DNA of 48,054 nt, from positions 1 to 48,054 of the forward strand of contig CAYWIM010000030.1 in assembly GCA_964458325.1 (NCBI GenBank). The letters are read 5' to 3'. Below the pieces are notes generated by a model, which was given only the letters and a program-made list of their open reading frames with translations, did not search any database and was not told the origin of the DNA. This stretch comes from JAGMXM01 sp964458325. GTDB lineage: Bacteria; Verrucomicrobiota; Verrucomicrobiia; Limisphaerales; UBA1319. The stretch's first letter is position 1, and every line of letters begins with the position of its first letter. Below, in pieces: positions 23,895-31,981 of the stretch. Both the position numbers and the translations under genes were made by a program.

Positions 23895-24974
23895 ATGACG
23901 CGGACGTTGGATTTTCATTACGAGTTGCCCGCTGAACTGATTGCGCAGCATCCGAGTTGCGAGCGGGACGGATCGCGGCTCATGGTGTTGGATCGGGGTG
24001 GGCGGCAATGGACGCATGGCCGGTTCCGGGATCTGCTGCGGTATTTGGAGCCGGGGGACTTGCTGGTATTGAACGATTCGCGGGTGATTCCGGCGCGGCT
24101 GCGTGGAATGAAGGCAGGGACCGGGGGGGCGGTCGAGGTTCTCATTCTTGACGAGAACCGACGGAACGACTGGTGGGCGATGGTGCGTCCGGGCAAGCGG
24201 GTGAAGGTGGGAACACGGCTTCGGCTGGGCGGCCGGCTACCGGGGGAGAGCTTCGTGGATGCCGTTGTGCGGGAGAAGAGCGCTGAGGGGCGATATCGTC
24301 TGGAGTTTCTGGGGGAAGCGGACGTGTTGGACCGCCTTTCCGAGGTGGGGGAAGTGCCGCTGCCACCGTATATCGAGCGATGCGGCGGGGTATTGGACCG
24401 GGAGGACGGGGAGCGGTATCAGACCGTGTATGCGCGGGTGCCGGGGTCGGTGGCGGCGCCGACGGCGGGCCTGCATTTTACGCGGGCGCTGCTGGAGGAG
24501 GTGCGCGCTCGAGGGGTGGGGATCGAGCATGTCACCCTGCACGTGGGGTGGGGCACCTTTGCGCCGGTCAAGACGGACACCTTGGAGGAGCATCCGATGC
24601 ATGCGGAGCGGTATGAGCTAAGCGAAGCGGCGGCGGATGCGGTGCGGCGCACGCGGGAGGGGGGCGGGCGGGTGGTGGCGGTGGGCACGACGACGTTACG
24701 GGTTCTGGAGAGCGCGGCGATGCAGCACGGGGGCGAGCCGAGAGGGGGATCGGGGCAGACCTCGTTGTTCGTGTATCCGCCATTTCGGTTCCGGGCGGTG
24801 GATGCGCTGGTGACGAACTTCCATCTGCCGGAATCAACGTTGCTGATGCTGGTGAGCGCGTTTGCGTCTCCAGGCGGGACGGCGGGGCGGGAGTGGATGT
24901 TAGCCGCGTATGGCGAAGCGGTGCGAGAGCGGTATCGGTTTTTCAGCTACGGCGACGCGATGCTGATCGTGTAG
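23895..24974 (+). CDS. queA: tRNA preQ1(34) S-adenosylmethionine ribosyltransferase-isomerase
   Basis: QueA transfers the ribosyl part of SAM to preQ1 in tRNA, forming epoxyqueuosine on the way to queuosine at the wobble base; 359 residues, normal for the family. Family motifs are FHYELPAELIAQHPSCERDGSR (partly quoted: ELPAELIAQHP, residues 11-21), LLVLNDSRVIPARLRG (56-71), VPLPPYIER, YQTVYARVPGSVAAPTAGLHF (quoted in part: GSVAAPTAGLHF), HVGWGTFAPV, VGTTTLRVLES and NFHLPESTLLMLVSAF. It runs divergently from mraZ and its end converges on the GH127 gene, with only 8 bp between the two stops. An AGG lies five bases before the ATG. Confidence 0.96.
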   Translation: MTRTLDFHYELPAELIAQHPSCERDGSRLMVLDRGGRQWTHGRFRDLLRYLEPGDLLVLNDSRVIPARLRGMKAGTGGAVEVLILDENRRNDWWAMVRPGKRVKVGTRLRLGGRLPGESFVDAVVREKSAEGRYRLEFLGEADVLDRLSEVGEVPLPPYIERCGGVLDREDGERYQTVYARVPGSVAAPTAGLHFTRALLEEVRARGVGIEHVTLHVGWGTFAPVKTDTLEEHPMHAERYELSEAAADAVRRTREGGGRVVAVGTTTLRVLESAAMQHGGEPRGGSGQTSLFVYPPFRFRAVDALVTNFHLPESTLLMLVSAFASPGGTAGREWMLAAYGEAVRERYRFFSYGDAMLIV

Positions 24975-24982
24975 AGGATCCA

Positions 24983-27022
24983 TCACGGCCGTTGGCGAGG
25001 CAGCCAGACGGTCATCTGGGAAGCGCCGCGGTTGGCCCAGGCGAAGTAAGGAACGAGCCGGATCCGCATGATCGCGGTTCGGGCGGGTGCGATCTCGCGG
25101 TAGAGCTGGCCTGTCCAGGCGGGGGTGGACACGGCCACGAGTCCGGCTTCGATCGCCACCACGCCGCCCAGCAACCGGCGGTCGAACACTGGCGCCAGCT
25201 CGGCGTTGTCGGGCATCAGGACATCCATGATGCCCATGCGATCCGGAAGATCGGCCGATTCGAGGCAGTAAACGAGGGGCCCGCGCTGGACGGCGACCTG
25301 GTTGATCGTCTCCTCGACCAGAGGATGCGCTTCGATCCTGACAGGGGGCATGTCGATCTCGAGTTCGACGACGTCTCTGGGACGCCACGGGCGACGGATT
25401 TCGGCGTAGGTGCCCGGCTCGAGCGCGTGGTTTGGCGGCCCGGCGTTGATCCGCAGAGCAGCCCGCCGGGCCCAGCCGGGAATCCGCAGGCGCAATCCCC
25501 AGGATTCGCTGTCGCATTGCTCGATCCGCAGGCGGATCCGGCCGTTCCAGGGATATTCCGTTTCCTGAGTGAGCCGGATGCGTCCGCCGGCGGGAAGCGG
25601 AGTATCGAGAAGGCTGCCGCCATACAGGTTCACCCAGATGTCGCGGTCGGACTTGGCATAGGCGAACCCGATGGATCGAGCGAGGGTGCGGGCGATGTTG
25701 GGGGGACAACAAAACGCGCTGAGATACGGGACACGGGCGCGCGGCCACCGAAGATCGACCGGCAATGGATCGGTCTGCCGCAAGGGATTCACGTAGAAGA
25801 AGCGGGCGCCGTCGAGGCTGATGCCGGAGAGGATGCCATTGTAGAGCGCGCGTTCGACCTCATCGACGTATCGAGCCTCGCCTGTGACGAGGAACATGCG
25901 CCAGTTCCAGAGCGCGCTGCCGATGGCGGCGCAGGTTTCGTTGTGGGCAGTGGTATGGGGCAGCTGGTAATTGCGGCCGTAGGCCTGGTGAACCCGCGTG
26001 ATCGTATTTTGATCTCGCGCGCCGTCGGGCGACGCGCCATCGTGCAGGGCGCCGCATCCGCCTGTGATGGAGAGCTTGCGCTGGACGACATTGGTCCAAA
26101 GGGCCAGGAGAGGCACGAGGAGCGCCGGATCGCCGGTTTCGGCGAGGAGGTCGGCGGCGCCGGCATAGAGGTAATTGGCGCGCACGGCATGGCCCACGGC
26201 CTCGGTCTGCCGCTCGAAGGGCAGGCGATCCTGGTTGTCGTCGCCGCCGTCGGTCACGAGGCTGCGCAGATGGAAGAGCTTTTGGGCCAGGGCGAGATGC
26301 CGCGGCTCTCCCGTTGCCCGATACAGATCGATCAGCCCCATGTAATGCGAGGGGCAGACGGCATGGCTGGCCAGCGCGGGTGTGGGATTGCGAAAGGCCT
26401 GATCCAGAAAACCGGATGCCTTGCGCGCCACGGCCAGCAGGCTGGTTTTGCCCGTGGCATGGAAATGAACCGCGGCCGCCGTGAACAGGTGGCCCATGTT
26501 GTACATCTCGAACTGGGCACGGTCTTGAAAGGGGCGGGCCTCGGGATCGCCATTCCGCTGGCGGATGAGCACGGGCGTATGGAGATAGCCGTCGGAGCGC
26601 TGCGCGCGCGCGATCACCGAGATGACCTGATCGAGCGTCGGCGCCCACGCATCCTCTTGTGTGAGGGCCTCGAGAGCGCAGACCGCCTCGATCCATTTGT
26701 AGAAATCGCCATCGTTGAAAGGAGCCCCTCGAGACCGGCCTTCGGCCAGGCCGGCGGCGATCCGGAAGTTCTCGAAATAGTGGGTGTGGTTGGTGCCTTC
26801 CATGATGCGCCACAGGGACGGGATGGTATGCTGGCGGCACGTCTCGAAACGGTCGGCCCAAAACCCGCAGGTCCACCGCGCCTCGCCCAGGTCCACCGCC
26901 TGCACCCGCGCGTGCGGGCTGACATGTGTTTCGGCGGGCTGGAGCGATGCCGTGGCCCCGATCAGCAGCAGGAGGCAAGCCCCGATTCGAAGCGAATGGG
27001 CGGCTGCTTCAGGACGATTCAT
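24983..27022 (-). CDS. GH127 beta-L-arabinofuranosidase, secreted
   Basis: A glycoside hydrolase of the GH127 (DUF1680) type, about 679 residues from the ATG at 27022, which removes β-linked L-arabinofuranose from arabino-oligosaccharides such as those on plant cell-wall extensins and pectins. The N-terminus is a signal peptide (LRIGACLLLLIGATASLQPA). The (α/α)6 barrel shows NFRIAAGL, GDFYKWIEA and YHAYGRNYQLPHTTAHNETC-type sequence; E362 and C364 (NETC) and C438-C439 (FCCPPN) match the zinc ligands and nucleophilic cysteine known from Bifidobacterium HypBA1. The start overlaps the upstream gene by 14 bp; an ATG at 27040 is possible. It is the last gene of the carbohydrate operon. Confidence 0.88.
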   Translation of the reverse strand: MNRPEAAAHSLRIGACLLLLIGATASLQPAETHVSPHARVQAVDLGEARWTCGFWADRFETCRQHTIPSLWRIMEGTNHTHYFENFRIAAGLAEGRSRGAPFNDGDFYKWIEAVCALEALTQEDAWAPTLDQVISVIARAQRSDGYLHTPVLIRQRNGDPEARPFQDRAQFEMYNMGHLFTAAAVHFHATGKTSLLAVARKASGFLDQAFRNPTPALASHAVCPSHYMGLIDLYRATGEPRHLALAQKLFHLRSLVTDGGDDNQDRLPFERQTEAVGHAVRANYLYAGAADLLAETGDPALLVPLLALWTNVVQRKLSITGGCGALHDGASPDGARDQNTITRVHQAYGRNYQLPHTTAHNETCAAIGSALWNWRMFLVTGEARYVDEVERALYNGILSGISLDGARFFYVNPLRQTDPLPVDLRWPRARVPYLSAFCCPPNIARTLARSIGFAYAKSDRDIWVNLYGGSLLDTPLPAGGRIRLTQETEYPWNGRIRLRIEQCDSESWGLRLRIPGWARRAALRINAGPPNHALEPGTYAEIRRPWRPRDVVELEIDMPPVRIEAHPLVEETINQVAVQRGPLVYCLESADLPDRMGIMDVLMPDNAELAPVFDRRLLGGVVAIEAGLVAVSTPAWTGQLYREIAPARTAIMRIRLVPYFAWANRGASQMTVWLPRQRP

Positions 27023-30000
27023 GGGGAGTGATTTGTGCACAGACCCTTAGCCAGAGCACGGCAGGCTGGAATGGCATGGCGAGCTGGAGATGCTGGCCGC
27101 CGGTCACCTCATGGCTTTGCGCGATTCGTCCGGTTCCCGGGTCGATCCAGAGCGCGGCATATCGCCGGCCGGGCTCGAGGTCGAGCTGGATCGGCTCTTG
27201 CGAAGGCGCCCAGATGAGGAACGCCCGATTGCCGTCGGCGAGCGCATGTTGGCCCCGCGGCGTTTCGGGTCGGATCCAGGGGCGCATTCGAGGGATGGCC
27301 TCGAGCACGGAAGGATCCGTTGCGGCGGGCAGCCGGGGCATCGAGCCGCCGGCGCATGCAAACGCCCAGCCGGCCGAATCGAAATCGCAGATGATTGCCT
27401 TGTCGGGGAATCGCTGGCGATACTCGCCGGCCATGGCGGCTAAGTGGACGTCGTTGGGGCGCCCGCCTTTCCACTGGCGTTCGAATTGCCGGAGAGCGAG
27501 GTTCTGGCCGCCTCGAGGCTCGAAGACGCCCCGATCCGTGACCCACCAATAGCGGAAATCCACCACATCGACCAGGCGGCTGCGCTCGGGATCGGCCAGG
27601 ATCGCGTCCTGCACATCCTTGGTGCAGCTCAGCGCGACCAGCGAATCGGATCCGGTCTCGCGCTGCCACTCGGCGATGGTGTCGAGCCAGAACTCGACGA
27701 AATGGAGGGGGCCGGTGAACTCGGCGCTGGTGAACTGGATGACATTCGAGTTGGCAGCGAAGCTGTCGAGGCATTTTCGGATATAGGATCGGTGGAGCTG
27801 GCGGCGCGCCGGGTGGGTGACATCGTAGAACGATTCGGCCATGAAAATGCGTTTGTCTCCGGCATACGGCGGCGGCTCGGGAAAGCCGGTGTCGTTGACG
27901 TTGTTGGCGGTGCGCCAGGGGAAGTCGGCCCAATGGGCGCCGGCTTCGAGGATGTGGTGCTGGAAATAATTCTGGTGGAACAGCACCAGCCCGCGGCGAT
28001 CGCAGATGCCGGCGAACTCCGTCAAGCGGTCCCAGTACCAGGGATTGTACCGCGCGAGGTCGTATCGGCTGAGGCCGTCCCACGCCGTGCCGCGGCCGCT
28101 TCGGGCGAAGGGCATCTCGTAAAATGGCGGCCATGCGTCGCCGTTGGGACGCCGCACGCGCTGGTGATCGTCGCGGCGCCGTTCGTACCAGAGACCGTAA
28201 TGGTGATCGAGCGCGGCGCACCGGCTGGCGATCAAGGTGTCCGCCAACTGCTCGAGGTCGTCGGTGAAGCCGGCCCCGGCGCGTCCCGGCACGAACCGGG
28301 TGATGCCCACTCCCGCCGCCGAAGCTTCTCCGGGGCGGATATTGCCGCGCCACCAGGCGACCTCCATCTTCCCGCCGGCCAGCAATCGCCCATTGCAGGC
28401 CAGCCACCCGTTGGTGACGTGAACGGCCGTCTCGCCGCGTGAGGGCACGCGGCCTACATCGCGAGCATCCTTCTGCGTGTAGGCCCGGTCCCCCGACCGG
28501 GCGGCGTTTGGCGCAATCTCTTCAGTCTCGCCGCGTGTGGGCCCTCGGCCTGCACGATTCTGGAAGCCGGGTCCTCCGACCTGGCGTTGCGGACTGATGC
28601 CGCTCTGTTGGGGCGCCGGCAGACGGTCGATGTCGGGCGCGTTGTTGGGATCGGCGGGGATGGGATCGCGTTCCGGCGCGGCGGCGATGAACTCGGAGAG
28701 CCGGGGCGCGGGCCGCCGTGCGGCCGCGGTCCATTGCGCCGCCGCATCGACGCTTGGATTGGTTGCCTCGCCTCTCGACCGCTGGAGGAGATGAATCCGC
28801 GAAGCGGCGGCGCTTCCCAGGCGATCGGCGACCTGGGCGCGGTAGAGACTCTCGGGTTGGACGAACTCGTTCGAGTTCCGCCAGACGCCGTTCCCTTCGA
28901 ACTCGCCCCAGCAGCCCAGCGCCCAATTCTGTGCGCCGGGCGGGCTGGCGCAGCGCACGAAAGCGGCGGAGCACTGCCAGAGGATCGAGTTGGCGGCCGC
29001 CCAGCCGGCGCCGTGGGGGCTGGCGCCGCGGTGGGCCAGGCTGAGGCCGCTGCCGTCGATGGCCACGCCATCGTAGAGCACGCCCGAAGCCCAGCTTTCG
29101 ATCGGGCCGCTGTCGCCCAGGGCCTCGATGGCCTCACAGCACACAAACGCGTTCGGACCGGCTGCGCAGTGGCCTGCGGCAAAATCGTGGCGCCCGCGCT
29201 CCGCGTAGCATCGCAGGAACAGCGTCAACTGTCCCATCGTGAAAAACGTGTGGCGCCGGTAGCCGCCTTCCTCGGAGACAGGTTCGAGCGAGCGGCAATC
29301 CTGGACCGTGACGCGCTGGGAGCTTTCATCAACGGCCACCAGCGACCCGGCAAAATGCGCCCCGTCGACTTGGCGGACCCATGCGTCGCGGGCGTTCTCG
29401 ATCGTGACGGCGCACCAGGAGTGGTTTTCGTCGCGGGGATTCTCCGGATGAACGGCCGATTCGCACCGGAGATTCTCGATGCCGACCTGACGGATCCGGC
29501 CGGGCCACTCGTACGGCTCGATCCAGCCGCCGCCATAGTCGAGGTCGAGCGCGGTCGTGATCGGCGCGTCCACCGTAGCCGCATCGCCCTGGACCTCGGC
29601 CACCACGCGGTCCCAGACCAGGTCGCGGCTGCCGGGTTTCCAGACCAGCCGCCAGTCGCCTTGCCCGCCGCCGAACTCGGTCATCCCGAGGCGATCGATC
29701 CAGGCCTGCGTGCTGGGGCGAACGATCCGGATCGTGTCGCCCGCCTTCAACAGGCCGGCTTGGCGAACGTGAAATGTCTGTGTGCCAACCGGCACGTAAG
29801 CATCCTGGATCGGCAGTGTTCTGCCCCAACGATTCGTGCGATTGTCGACGCCGGCAATCTGGATCAGGGTGCGCCGGTCGTGCCCCGCCGCCACCAGGAG
29901 CGTGCCGTTCTCGGCCGCTCCCTGGCCGCGCAACACCACGCCCGACCGGTGCAGTCGCAGGCTGCCCGCGACCTCGTGACGCCCTCGAGCCAGCAGAACC

Positions 30001-30386
30001 GCCCCGCGCAATCCGTCCCTGTCTTCCGGCAAGCCCGAGACATGATCGATCGCTCGCTGGATCCGTTGAGTGCTGTCGCCCGGTGCGGCGGGAACCACGA
30101 TGCGCACCAGGGCATTCGGAATCGGGCGATCTCCGCCCGCGTAACCGCAATGCGAAAAGTCGGGCACGCGATCGCCGCGTTCTTCGAGTTGATACACGAG
30201 CCGGCCATCGGGGCCCATCGAGACGGCGGGCGGCTCGATCCGCGGCGCGGCGCGAAGGATCGAGATGCAGGAGGACAGGCACGCCGCCATCGCCAGCCAG
30301 TTCCAAACATCCACGCGCCCCAGCAGCCCGCGTCGCGGCCGAGCACGGCGGGCGGTGGGGCCTTCGGATTTGCGAGTGTGGGTCAA
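27009..30386 (-). CDS. Secreted two-domain protein: beta-helix plus TIM-barrel-like glycosidase domain
   Basis: A protein of about 1125 residues from a TTG start at 30386, chosen because it overlaps the upstream stop (TTGA) and has GGAGGG ten bases before it; the frame stays open far upstream but that part is antisense to the glycosidase gene. A basic segment and a hydrophobic stretch (WNWLAMAACLSSCISILRA) form the signal. Residues about 50-590 look like a right-handed β-helix of the pectate-lyase superfamily (LHRSGVVLRGQG, CRSLEPVSEEGGYRRHTFF). Residues about 655-1125 resemble a TIM-barrel hydrolase (GLVLFHQNYFQHHILEAGAH, NVIQFTSAEFTG, VVDFRYWW). REP hairpins encode the Arg/Gly-rich linker between. 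I cannot name the family with certainty; a role in pectin breakdown is inferred from neighbours. Confidence 0.72.
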   Translation of the reverse strand: MTHTRKSEGPTARRARPRRGLLGRVDVWNWLAMAACLSSCISILRAAPRIEPPAVSMGPDGRLVYQLEERGDRVPDFSHCGYAGGDRPIPNALVRIVVPAAPGDSTQRIQRAIDHVSGLPEDRDGLRGAVLLARGRHEVAGSLRLHRSGVVLRGQGAAENGTLLVAAGHDRRTLIQIAGVDNRTNRWGRTLPIQDAYVPVGTQTFHVRQAGLLKAGDTIRIVRPSTQAWIDRLGMTEFGGGQGDWRLVWKPGSRDLVWDRVVAEVQGDAATVDAPITTALDLDYGGGWIEPYEWPGRIRQVGIENLRCESAVHPENPRDENHSWCAVTIENARDAWVRQVDGAHFAGSLVAVDESSQRVTVQDCRSLEPVSEEGGYRRHTFFTMGQLTLFLRCYAERGRHDFAAGHCAAGPNAFVCCEAIEALGDSGPIESWASGVLYDGVAIDGSGLSLAHRGASPHGAGWAAANSILWQCSAAFVRCASPPGAQNWALGCWGEFEGNGVWRNSNEFVQPESLYRAQVADRLGSAAASRIHLLQRSRGEATNPSVDAAAQWTAAARRPAPRLSEFIAAAPERDPIPADPNNAPDIDRLPAPQQSGISPQRQVGGPGFQNRAGRGPTRGETEEIAPNAARSGDRAYTQKDARDVGRVPSRGETAVHVTNGWLACNGRLLAGGKMEVAWWRGNIRPGEASAAGVGITRFVPGRAGAGFTDDLEQLADTLIASRCAALDHHYGLWYERRRDDHQRVRRPNGDAWPPFYEMPFARSGRGTAWDGLSRYDLARYNPWYWDRLTEFAGICDRRGLVLFHQNYFQHHILEAGAHWADFPWRTANNVNDTGFPEPPPYAGDKRIFMAESFYDVTHPARRQLHRSYIRKCLDSFAANSNVIQFTSAEFTGPLHFVEFWLDTIAEWQRETGSDSLVALSCTKDVQDAILADPERSRLVDVVDFRYWWVTDRGVFEPRGGQNLALRQFERQWKGGRPNDVHLAAMAGEYRQRFPDKAIICDFDSAGWAFACAGGSMPRLPAATDPSVLEAIPRMRPWIRPETPRGQHALADGNRAFLIWAPSQEPIQLDLEPGRRYAALWIDPGTGRIAQSHEVTGGQHLQLAMPFQPAVLWLRVCAQITPHESS
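28434..28502. repeat. Inverted pair of GTAG-footed REP hairpins inside a gene
   Basis: Two perfect hairpins lie head to head. On the plus strand GTAG (28479-28482) is followed by GCCCGGTC-cccc-GACCGGGC (28483-28502). On the minus strand GTAG (28457-28454) is followed by GCCGCGTG-ccct-CACGCGGC (28453-28434). The spacer is 21 bp. A GTAG foot next to a stem of variable sequence is the known form of REP elements mobilised by RAYT transposases. The pair is read in frame by the minus-strand gene. Confidence 0.8.
28530..28585. repeat. Second, decayed REP hairpin pair
   Basis: A worn copy of the same arrangement: a minus-strand hairpin (28553-28530) with foot GCAG and a mismatched stem, and a plus-strand hairpin (28562-28585) with foot GGAA and the stem GCCGGGTC-ctcc-GACCTGGC, one G·T pair. 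The spacer is only 8 bp. The left half is a direct repeat of the left half of the neighbouring pair, offset by 96 bp (32 codons), so the reading frame is kept. Confidence 0.6.
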
Positions 30387-31981
30387 GGAATGGATCCCTC
30401 CGTTTTGCGCAGGCGGCCGGACGTGGCGATGGGCTGTCCGTTGGCGAGCACGCTCAGCCCGCGGCCGCGTCCATACCGCTGGCCATTCCGGTCCCAAAAA
30501 ATGGTCAGCCGCCGGCCATGGTAGCGGATGCCATCGAGGGCGAACCAGTCCCACGCGCCCTCCGGCAACAAGGGATCGACTTCGACCCGATTGTCCGCGC
30601 GCGGGCGCAATCCGATCACGCCTGCGATCAGGAGGTCGGCGAACGTCGAGTGGTTGTAATGCCGGCTGCGCTCGAGGCGTCCTTTCAGCCACTGCCCCGT
30701 GGTCTCGTCCAGGTACTCGCCGATATACGGCTGGCCTTCGTAGCGGTGGCAACGGACGTAGGTCAGGAAGGCATCGAAAAAATCCTGCTGGGTCACCCCG
30801 GCAGGCGGGTAATCCCGCAGCACATTGGCCAGGGCAGTCAGCGTTTGGGAGGTTGCGAACGGCCAGACCGCGCCGTCCCACTCGCATTGGCAGCAGCCAT
30901 GCGAGCGAAACGCCGGATGCCGCCGCTCGGCCGTGGTCACCCCGTAGGGCGCCTGGAACCCGAGCGGATCGGTGAGCTGGGCCCACGCCGATTCATACCC
31001 AGCCTCCGGAAGCCCAAAACACCATGGGATAAAGCCGATCGCCTCGCGGACATCCGCCAGCGTGTCCCGCGCAGATCGGACTTTGAAGAATCGCGCGTCG
31101 GGATCCCACAGATGGCGCTGCACCAATGCCCTGAGCCGGGCGGCTTTCCGCTCGAATTCGCCGGCCACGGCGCTGGCGCCGGCGAGCCTGCTCATCCGAG
31201 CGATGGCCTGTGCGTTGGCGAACATGTAGCTGTTGATGGTCGGCCGCGCGCAGCGCTCGCGGCGCGAACCGCTGATCGATTCCTCCATCCCGTCCGAGAC
31301 GTCATACTGCCAGAACAGGCCGTTGGGGAGCAGCCGTTCCCGTTCCCATACGCCGTAATCTCCGACCATGTCCTCGAGAAGCTGCCCGATCAAACCGGGA
31401 TTTGGATGCACGAGGTGCCGGTCGTAAACAGCGGCCGGCAGCCACTGGCTGTATTGGTGCAAATGCCGGGCCGGCTGGCCGGACTCGCTCCGGTACCAAA
31501 ACCGGACATAATCGTCGAGAAACCGCTGATCGCGCAGCCATCGTCCTTCGGCCAAATGATGGCCGGCGGCGCAACTGATCGTGTTGTGCGGGCCCGCATG
31601 GCTGACCGGAGTGAGGAACTCGGTGACCACAAATCCAAGCGGCGTTTCCCGGATGTGCTTTCGAAACGTCCACCACCGGTAATAGTAGATCTCTTCCACC
31701 TCGGGATCGGGGCACTCGAACAGGGGGATCTGTTCCCGAAGCCAGCTCCAGGACTGTGCGTTCGAGATGAACTGGATCACCGTCTCTTGATCCGTGGCGT
31801 TGAACCGCTCGATGTGCCGGGCAAACGGCTCCGGCCGCAGCACATCATGTCCGGCCTCTCCTGTTGCGCCGGCCAAGCCATCCGCCCGCCCCATGACGCA
31901 GCACGCAATGAGCAGGAATCCGCGGCCCGGCGAAAATATATGCAATGCCCACCGGGAAGCGGATGAGAACATTCGAGTCAC
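30383..31981 (-). CDS. MGH1-like (alpha/alpha)6-barrel glycoside hydrolase
   Basis: A 532-residue secreted protein whose body resembles the mannosylglycerate-hydrolase-like (MGH1-like, GH63-related) (α/α)6 barrel. Features are IYYYRWWTFRKHIRETPLGF (about 97-116), VSDGMEESISGSRRERCARPTINSYMF-type sequence with acidic residues of the catalytic kind, FKVRSARDTLADVREAIGFI and, near the end, YNHSTFADLLIAGVIGLRPR. A signal-like segment (FLLIACCVMGRADGLA) lies at 22-37. The start is GTG at 31981, overlapping the preceding stop as GTGA; an ATG follows at 31972. The stop is joined to the next gene as TTGA. The substrate is unknown, probably a side-chain sugar of pectin. Confidence 0.75.
   Translation of the reverse strand: MTRMFSSASRWALHIFSPGRGFLLIACCVMGRADGLAGATGEAGHDVLRPEPFARHIERFNATDQETVIQFISNAQSWSWLREQIPLFECPDPEVEEIYYYRWWTFRKHIRETPLGFVVTEFLTPVSHAGPHNTISCAAGHHLAEGRWLRDQRFLDDYVRFWYRSESGQPARHLHQYSQWLPAAVYDRHLVHPNPGLIGQLLEDMVGDYGVWERERLLPNGLFWQYDVSDGMEESISGSRRERCARPTINSYMFANAQAIARMSRLAGASAVAGEFERKAARLRALVQRHLWDPDARFFKVRSARDTLADVREAIGFIPWCFGLPEAGYESAWAQLTDPLGFQAPYGVTTAERRHPAFRSHGCCQCEWDGAVWPFATSQTLTALANVLRDYPPAGVTQQDFFDAFLTYVRCHRYEGQPYIGEYLDETTGQWLKGRLERSRHYNHSTFADLLIAGVIGLRPRADNRVEVDPLLPEGAWDWFALDGIRYHGRRLTIFWDRNGQRYGRGRGLSVLANGQPIATSGRLRKTEGSIP

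Noticed and set aside
30387..30986. The 200-codon upstream extension of the β-helix/TIM-barrel gene
   Set aside because: It lies fully inside the MGH1-like glycosidase gene in another frame, is Arg/Pro-rich and nonsensical, and the TTG at 30386 has a good ribosome-binding site and stop overlap.
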